From: Streptomyces platensis
Lineage (GTDB): Bacteria > Actinomycetota > Actinomycetes > Streptomycetales > Streptomycetaceae
Assembly (NCBI RefSeq): GCF_008704855.1
Contig: NZ_CP023691.1
Location: 3,844,001-3,908,000, forward strand
Length of the DNA: 64,000 bases
Direction of reading: 5' to 3'
A model generated the notes under the pieces. The model was given only the letters and a program-made list of their open reading frames with translations. It was not told the origin of the DNA and did not search any database. Below are positions 58,767 through 64,000 of the stretch, one piece after another (the stretch's first letter is position 1; each line of letters opens with the position of its first letter). The position numbers were made by a program, and so were the translations under genes.

Positions 58767-59114
58767 CCGGCCGCCTCAAAGACATCATCATCCGCAAGGG
58801 CGAGAACATCTCCGCCCAGGAGATCGAGGAACTCCTCTACCGCCACCCGGACATCGCCGACGCCGCCGTCATCGGCCTGCCGGACCCCGAACGCGGCGAA
58901 CGCGTCTGCGCGGTCGTCGAACAGCCCCCAAATGCCGGTGAGTTGGCCCTGGCCACCCTCTCGGCGCACCTCCTCACCCAGGGCCTGGCCCGGTACAAAC
59001 TCCCCGAACAACTGGAGCTGCTGCCCGCCCTGCCCCGCGGCGCCACGCTGCGCAAGGTCCTCAAACAGGAGCTGCGGGAGCGGTTCGGGGGCGGCGGGGC
59101 CGGGTGACGCCGCC

Positions 59115-61322
59115 TCAGCCCGGCCGGTAGGCGCTCGTCGCCTGGGTGTAGAGCTGGTCGATCTCGTGCCGGCCGCGGTCCGGGCCGATGACGAGGACGA
59201 GGTGGTAGCGACCCTTGTGGATCATCGCCAGGTTCCGTACGTACACCTCGCGGCCGCTGCCGTCGCGCCAGGAGAAGGTGCCCTCGGCCATCGCCGTCTT
59301 GCCGACGTCGATCCGCTGGAGGCCGGAGGCCGAGGCCCAGCCGGAGGAGCGGTACGGGGCCAGCTCGGCTTCCTTGTTCTGGAGATACGCCATCGGGTCG
59401 GTGCCGAAGCGCGCCGTGGTGTCGCGGCCGGGCACCACCACCAGCTCATAGTCCCCGCCGACGTACCGCACCTGGCCCCGGTCGTTGGCGCCGCGCCGCT
59501 GCCAGCCCTCGCGGACCGCGACCTGGAAACCCTCCGGGTCGTTGCGTACCCCGAAGCCCTTGGCGACCTCGGCGGGCGCGGTGGTCTGCGGTGCGCCGGT
59601 GCCGGCCGAGGCGTGGTCGCCCTCCTGGTCCCCGGACGGTGCCGGACTGGCGGGCGCCGCACCCGAACTGCCCGTACGGTCCCCGCCGCGCTCGCCCGCC
59701 TTGGAGTCCGGGCCGGACTTCGGCAGGAACGCCAGCGCATAGACGACCGCGCCGACGAGCAGCAGCAGGATCGCGGTGAGCAGCAGCCGGCCGAGGTGGC
59801 GCGGCGCGCGCGACGGGCGGGAGGCGGTGTCCGGGCCGGAGGGGTCCGGCGTCCGCTGGTCGTACGGCTCCCGGTCCGCGGGGCCGCTCTGTCCGGACGC
59901 CGGTCTGCCGGACCGGGCGGTGCGGGCCGGTCTGGACTGCCGGAGCGGCTTCGGCTGCTTCGGGGGGCGCGGCGGGCGGGTGGTGGAGACGAGCGGGGTG
60001 GGCTGCTCCGGGGCCGGCGCCCGCGGAACGGGCGGTGCGGCCGCGGCGGCCCCCACGGCGGCCGGGGCCGGCTGCGGCCGGGTGCGGCGGGCCGTCCGGG
60101 TCTTCTTGTGCCGGCCCTTCCGTACGAGTTCGCCGCGGCGCCGCACGATCGGCAGCCGCCGCGGATCGGCCCCCTCCGCGGGCATCGTCACCAGCCGGCT
60201 GCCGACCGCCGGCTCCGGTGCCGTACGGATCAGGGAGCGCAGCCAGCCGTTCAGCTCCTCGGCATCCGGGCGGTCGGCCGGGTCCTGACGCAGCAGCGAC
60301 TCGACGACCGGCCGCAGCGCCCCGCACTCCTCGGCGTCCGCGGGCGGCTGCGAACAGACCAGCTGCGCCAGCTCCACGGCGCTGCCCTCGGGGAACGGCG
60401 CCTGCCCCTGCACGCTCCGGTAGAGCAGCGCGCCGACCGCCCACAGATCGGTGGCCGGGCCGACCGGCGGCGCCAACTGCCAGTTCTCGTGCACCGGTCC
60501 GGCCTGCTCCGGCGCCCAGCGCTCGGTGAGCGGGCCGACGACGGTCAGCCGCGCCTGCCGGGCCCGTTCGGCGGCGAGCCCGGCGGTGGGCCGGCCGTAC
60601 GCGGGGCCGGTGGTGTCGTCGTCCCGTGCGGGCTTGGTCAGCGAGGTCTTGGCGGCCGGGGCGTCCGGCGCGGGCTTCTCCGGCGGGTCCGCGGCGGTGG
60701 GCGGCTCGGTCCCGCACAGCGCTTCCTGGGCCGCCCCCGCCGCCAGACCGGTCAGGATGGCCCGGCCGTCGTCGCAGACCAGGACCGTACGGGCGGTGAT
60801 GTTGCGGTGCAGCATGCCCTCCGCGTGCAGTACCCGCAGCACGGTGAGCAGATCCGCGGCGATCTCCGCGGCGCGGTGCGGGGACAGCGTCCGCTCGGCG
60901 AGCAGCGCGGACAGCGGGCGGGCGAGCAGGAGTTCGGCGACGATCCACAGGCTGCCGTCCTGCGCGAAGACGTCGAAGACCTGCTCCAGCCGGGGGTGAT
61001 CGGCCAGCTGGGCCGCGGTCGTGGCGGCCTCCAGCGCGCGTCGTACGGCAGGGTCCCCGGGGCTGCGGTCGGCCACCCCCGCGCCGCCCGTCAGCCGCGC
61101 GGCACCGTAGCGGCCGCCGCCGGTCCCCCGCTCGGCGGGCCCGGCCGGCTCCGCCCCCACGACCTCCGCGTCGACCACCTCGGGCAGCGGCACCTGACGG
61201 ACCAGGACCTCCTGTCCGCTGAACGTGTCGAACGCCCGGGACTCGGTGAGGTCGTCATCGCCGAGGGGCCGCAACGGCAGGCGGTAACGCTCGGCGAGCA
61301 CCCTTCCCGCGTACTCGTCCAC
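59115..61322 (-). CDS. Membrane pseudokinase with extracytoplasmic domain
   Basis: 735 residues. The kinase-like domain (1 to about 360) keeps the fold (WIVAELLLARPLSALL, HPRLEQVFDVF, DLWAVGALLYRSVQG) but lacks key residues. The VAIK lysine position reads VLVRQ, the HRD loop is HRNITARTVLV and the DFG triad is LTG. No glycine loop is seen. A proline-rich linker, one TM helix (LGRLLLTAILLLLVGAVVYALAFL, near 535-555) and an outer domain ending TSAYRPG follow. GTG at 61322. It is next to an active kinase of the same layout and may regulate or be regulated by it. Confidence 0.85.
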   Translation of the reverse strand: MDEYAGRVLAERYRLPLRPLGDDDLTESRAFDTFSGQEVLVRQVPLPEVVDAEVVGAEPAGPAERGTGGGRYGAARLTGGAGVADRSPGDPAVRRALEAATTAAQLADHPRLEQVFDVFAQDGSLWIVAELLLARPLSALLAERTLSPHRAAEIAADLLTVLRVLHAEGMLHRNITARTVLVCDDGRAILTGLAAGAAQEALCGTEPPTAADPPEKPAPDAPAAKTSLTKPARDDDTTGPAYGRPTAGLAAERARQARLTVVGPLTERWAPEQAGPVHENWQLAPPVGPATDLWAVGALLYRSVQGQAPFPEGSAVELAQLVCSQPPADAEECGALRPVVESLLRQDPADRPDAEELNGWLRSLIRTAPEPAVGSRLVTMPAEGADPRRLPIVRRRGELVRKGRHKKTRTARRTRPQPAPAAVGAAAAAPPVPRAPAPEQPTPLVSTTRPPRPPKQPKPLRQSRPARTARSGRPASGQSGPADREPYDQRTPDPSGPDTASRPSRAPRHLGRLLLTAILLLLVGAVVYALAFLPKSGPDSKAGERGGDRTGSSGAAPASPAPSGDQEGDHASAGTGAPQTTAPAEVAKGFGVRNDPEGFQVAVREGWQRRGANDRGQVRYVGGDYELVVVPGRDTTARFGTDPMAYLQNKEAELAPYRSSGWASASGLQRIDVGKTAMAEGTFSWRDGSGREVYVRNLAMIHKGRYHLVLVIGPDRGRHEIDQLYTQATSAYRPG

Positions 61323-61467
61323 GACGCCTCCCCGCAGCGCGCGCTGTGTCTACCGTCGCGCCGGAACACCCTCGGCGCTGGCGCCTCCGGTCACTTCCGG
61401 TCGTATTCCCGCCGATTGCGGATGCGTACGGTCTTCGCGGTCTCACGATACGTGCCCGCACCGCGGC

Positions 61468-61524
61468 TTGCGGGCCGGTCTGCGCAACGACGCGCACTCT
61501 GTCCGTGCGTCGCCCGGCCCGCAA
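61468..61524 (-). terminator. Hairpin after the active kinase gene
   Basis: TTGCGGGCCGG and CCGGCCCGCAA pair perfectly and enclose a further weaker stem (GACGCGCAC/GTGCGTC). It lies just downstream of the kinase stop at 61538. No T-run. Confidence 0.5.
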
Positions 61525-61537
61525 ACCGGTCCCGCGC

Positions 61538-63652
61538 TCAGTCCTTGATCGCGAAGGTCTTGAACGCGGCCGAGACCACGTCCTGGCACTCCTTGTCCGG
61601 CCACTTGTCCTTCTTGCAAGTGATCATGATGGCGTAGCCGTGCTGGTCGTCGGCCCGGAAGCCACGGTCGAGGACCCGGACCTGCTGGCCGCTCTGACGC
61701 CGCGTGAAGGACCAGTCGGCGACGGTCGGGTAGCCCCGCCACTTCACCGGCTTGATGCTGATGCGGTGGTAGTCCTCGGTGGAGCCGCGCACCGCGGGCT
61801 CCAGGCTGCGCCAGGAAGCCGCCGCGTCGGTGCCGGGCTCGGCGTTGTAGTCCACCTGGACGCGGGGGAAGCCGCCCGAGGCGCTGTAGATGACGCCGGA
61901 GCCCTCCCCCGCGGTGCCCGTCTGCTTGAAGCCCTTGGGCATCGCCATACCGAAGTGGAACCTGCCGTTGGAGATCCGGGCGAAGCCGTCCGGCACCGCC
62001 TTGTCCCCCTTGCCGTCCTTGCCGCCGGTGTCGCTCTCCTCCTCGGCCGGGCTGACACCGCCGGGCGGCTGCGGGGCCGGCGAGCCGGGCCCGCCCTGCT
62101 TGGCGTCCTCGCCCGTGCCGGCCGATTCCGTGGACGGCTCCGCCTTCGCCGCGGACGACGACTTGTCCGGCTTGCCGGCCGGCTTGCCGCTGTTCTTCGT
62201 GCTGCCGTCGCCGCTCAGCGCGACGGCCAGGACCGTGCCCAGCACCGCCAGGACGACGACCACGGCCACGATGACCAGGGTGCGGCGCGGGACGACATCG
62301 GTCACCGAAGCGCGGGGCGCCGGACGGTTCCCGTCATCGGGTCTGGAGTCCACACGGGCTCTCGCGGCGACGGCCGCCGCACGGACCGTCCGCAGCGCAC
62401 CGCGCACCCGCTCCTTGGCAGCCTCGGTGTCGAACCCGGGACGGGTGAGCGTGGGACGGGACGTGCCGGATGCGGCGCGGTCCGCGCCGGCCTGCTCCCC
62501 GGCGGCCGGGGAGGCCGTCTTCGGGCGCCCGGTCCGCTCCGGGGTGCTCGTCGCGGCGGCCTTGGCGCCGGCGGCCTTGGCGGCACCGGCCTTGCTCTTG
62601 CCCGCCGTGGCAGCGCCGGACGCGGGCCCGCTCCCGGCCGGCGACTCCGCCACCGCGGCGGCGGCCGGCTTCGGCTTGCGCGGCACCCGCGACTTCGCGG
62701 CGGGCTTCGGCTTCGGCGTGCTGTCGGGCTTCGCCTTGGCGCGCTCCTTGGGCACCGTCGGCAGCACCATCGCCCGGGTCTCGTCCAGCGGGGGCTCGGG
62801 CTTCCGCGCCTCGGGGGCGTGCACCACGTCCAGCAGCAGCGTCCGCGCCCCGGCGTCGTCCAGCCGGCCCGCCGGGTCCTTCACCAGCAGGCCGTAGATG
62901 ACCTCCTCCAGCCCGCCGGCGTTCTTCGGCGGCTCGACCGGCTCGGTCATCACCGCCGTCAGCGTGGCGATCGCCGAGCCCTTGTCGTACGGCGGCACGC
63001 CCTCGACACAGGCGTACAGCAGCCCGCCCAGCGACCACAGGTCGGCCGGCGGTCCCGGCTTCTGGCCGCGGGCGCGCTCCGGGGAGATGTAGGAGGGGGC
63101 GCCGACGAGCATGCCGGTCGAGGTCACGGAGGGGTCGCCCTCGACCTGGGCGATACCGAAGTCGGTGAGCACGACCCGGCCGTCATCGGACATCAGGACG
63201 TTGGACGGCTTCACATCGCGGTGCAGGATGCCCGCGGCGTGGGCGGCGCGCAGCACATCGAGCACCGCCAGGCCGACCTCGGCGGAACGGCGCGGGGGAA
63301 GCGGACCGTCGTCACGGATGACCTCGGCGAGCGAGCGTCCCTCGACCAGCTCCATCACGATCCACGGGCGGTCGTCCTCGTCGACCACGTCATAGACCGT
63401 CACCGCGCCGTTGTTCCGGATCCGGGCGATCGCCTTGGCCTCGCGCAGCGTGCGGGTGATCAGACGACGCTTCTCGTCCTCCTCGACCCCGCCCGGGAAG
63501 CGCAGCTCCTTGACCGCGACCGTGCGGCCCAGGACCTCGTCACGTGCCCGCCAGACGGTGCCCATGCCGCCCCGGCCGAGAACATCGGCGAGCCGGTACC
63601 GCCCGGCGAGCAGCCTGCCCCCCTTGCCGTCCATCTCGACCTCGTCGCCCAC
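61538..63652 (-). CDS. PknB-like membrane Ser/Thr kinase with outer domain
   Basis: 704 residues. All catalytic elements are present: GRGGMGTVWRA glycine loop, VAVKEL lysine, HRDVKPSNVL, DFGIA, GAPSYISPERA. A long lysine/alanine/proline linker (KPKPAAKSRVPRKPK) leads to one TM helix (TLVIVAVVVVLAVLGTVLAVAL, near 480-500) and an outer domain with GRFHFGMAMPKGFKQTGTAGEG and CKKDKWPDKECQDV. GTG at 63652 after AGAGGGG is preferred to the ATG at 63634. The outer domain resembles that of the neighbouring pseudokinase, so the two may sense the same signal. Confidence 0.9.
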   Translation of the reverse strand: MGDEVEMDGKGGRLLAGRYRLADVLGRGGMGTVWRARDEVLGRTVAVKELRFPGGVEEDEKRRLITRTLREAKAIARIRNNGAVTVYDVVDEDDRPWIVMELVEGRSLAEVIRDDGPLPPRRSAEVGLAVLDVLRAAHAAGILHRDVKPSNVLMSDDGRVVLTDFGIAQVEGDPSVTSTGMLVGAPSYISPERARGQKPGPPADLWSLGGLLYACVEGVPPYDKGSAIATLTAVMTEPVEPPKNAGGLEEVIYGLLVKDPAGRLDDAGARTLLLDVVHAPEARKPEPPLDETRAMVLPTVPKERAKAKPDSTPKPKPAAKSRVPRKPKPAAAAVAESPAGSGPASGAATAGKSKAGAAKAAGAKAAATSTPERTGRPKTASPAAGEQAGADRAASGTSRPTLTRPGFDTEAAKERVRGALRTVRAAAVAARARVDSRPDDGNRPAPRASVTDVVPRRTLVIVAVVVVLAVLGTVLAVALSGDGSTKNSGKPAGKPDKSSSAAKAEPSTESAGTGEDAKQGGPGSPAPQPPGGVSPAEEESDTGGKDGKGDKAVPDGFARISNGRFHFGMAMPKGFKQTGTAGEGSGVIYSASGGFPRVQVDYNAEPGTDAAASWRSLEPAVRGSTEDYHRISIKPVKWRGYPTVADWSFTRRQSGQQVRVLDRGFRADDQHGYAIMITCKKDKWPDKECQDVVSAAFKTFAIKD

Positions 63653-63841
63653 TGAATCCCCTCTGCAATCCAGCCGAGTTGGCAGCTTCGACGTCCCATC
63701 GATCACCAAACTGGCCCAACTCGGACAACCCACCCTGGCAGAGCCTTCATTCTCCCTCATCCGCGGCCGTGCGGAAGGCCCGGGTCGGTGCCGAACAACA
63801 CCCTGCACCCGTCATGATGGCCCCGACGAACGGGAGTCCCG

Positions 63842-64000
63842 ATGACGAAGCGCCCGCGTCGCCCGGCCGCGGACCGCGCACTCCGCCCGGCGGCGCCCCC
63901 GGCGGGCCACCGTCCCGCCCTGGTCCGTACGGGCGCCCTGGCGGCCCTGGCCACGCTGCTCCTGACGGCCTCCACCGGCCAACCCCGCCTCGCCCCCGCG
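63842..64000 (+). CDS. Secreted protein, N-terminal end only
   Basis: 53 codons to the window edge. ATG at 63842 follows GGGAG. A basic, arginine-rich start is followed by the hydrophobic signal segment TGALAALATLLLTASTG. It diverges from the kinase gene. The rest lies outside the window, so no function can be given. Confidence 0.6.
   Translation, partial: MTKRPRRPAADRALRPAAPPAGHRPALVRTGALAALATLLLTASTGQPRLAPA

Larger units (their letters stand above)
57507..59107 (+). pseudogene. AMP-forming acyl-CoA ligase broken by a palindromic element
   Basis: GTG at 57507 follows GGGAGGGACGG. The first frame gives MTGTTLWDLVAWRAARTPG to VVWQLPT. The remainder (ETVLFSLALARIGAVQ, WTSGTTSAPKGV, HGYAMTEAPM, RTGDLGHL, GRLKDIIIRKGENISAQEIEE) is in another frame. 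The paralogue at 15684 reads WQLPT-RVGTVVASLALAR without a gap. The break coincides with a 38-bp copy of the CTTAAG palindrome (57741-57778); a second, in-frame copy (57642-57679) adds GGTSHALKAWG. The enzyme is probably inactive unless translation restarts at GTG 57788. Confidence 0.84.

Overview
The base composition is very GC-rich, with strong third-position G/C bias, frequent GTG and TTG starts, and short overlapping operons. Several genes match the Streptomyces afsR/afsS/afsK set from memory. The window is therefore most likely Streptomyces chromosome, probably a core-proximal part rather than a plasmid or phage. No tRNA, rRNA, CRISPR array, prophage or PKS/NRPS cluster was seen.

The dominant theme is a dispersed acyl-CoA catabolic regulon. 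It includes an aldehyde dehydrogenase, three SDR/ADH-type dehydrogenases, two luciferase-like flavin/F420 oxidoreductases and two amidohydrolases. It also has three AMP-forming acyl-CoA ligases, one ADP-forming acyl-CoA ligase, two thiolase-like proteins, two OB-fold/zinc-ribbon partner proteins and two enoyl-CoA hydratases. Four acyl-CoA dehydrogenases, an F420-type Ddn protein, a flavin reductase and a cyclase-family hydrolase complete it. Fifteen copies of one 17-bp palindrome (consensus TCTGACGnnnCGTCAGA) sit in front of these genes between 4 kb and 57.5 kb, and in front of almost nothing else. This is the most interesting system here: a large single-operator regulon whose substrate is unknown. 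The enzyme mix resembles steroid or terpenoid side-chain degradation but lacks ring-cleavage and Mce genes. A TetR gene at 30.3 kb is the only TetR in the window and the best local candidate regulator.

Layout: 0-6 kb, dehydrogenase/LLM/amidohydrolase operon. 6-10 kb, a divergent SLATT membrane protein and TIR-TM-WD40 protein, a candidate immune or cell-death pair. 10-11.3 kb, amidohydrolase. 11.5-15.5 kb, afsR, afsS-like DNHQP-repeat protein and a small exported peptide carrying the same DNHxP motif. 15.6-24 kb, acyl-CoA ligases, MarR/dienelactone hydrolase, thiolase-OB-fold-hydratase operon. 24-26.7 kb, a lipoprotein, a membrane protein and an IS481-family element. 26.8-29.4 kb, afsK, broken by a frameshift between kinase and PQQ sensor. 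30.3-34 kb, TetR, Ddn, acyl-CoA dehydrogenase and an IS5-family element. 34-36.5 kb, secreted and beta-propeller proteins. 36.8-48 kb, more regulon genes with VOC, monooxygenase, GNAT and ECF sigma/anti-sigma genes between them. 48-59 kb, MFS/ADH/ACAD/SDR operon, cyclase, RsbW-like ATPase, two-subunit ACAD operon and a frameshifted acyl-CoA ligase. 59-64 kb, a pseudokinase, an active membrane Ser/Thr kinase and the start of a secreted protein.

Sequence damage is a second theme. afsK, one ACAD gene (51.7 kb) and one acyl-CoA ligase (57.7 kb) are each interrupted. The ligase break is caused by a 38-bp palindromic element that occurs three times in the window, each time inside a coding region. 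Both insertion sequences sit in CTAG target sites.
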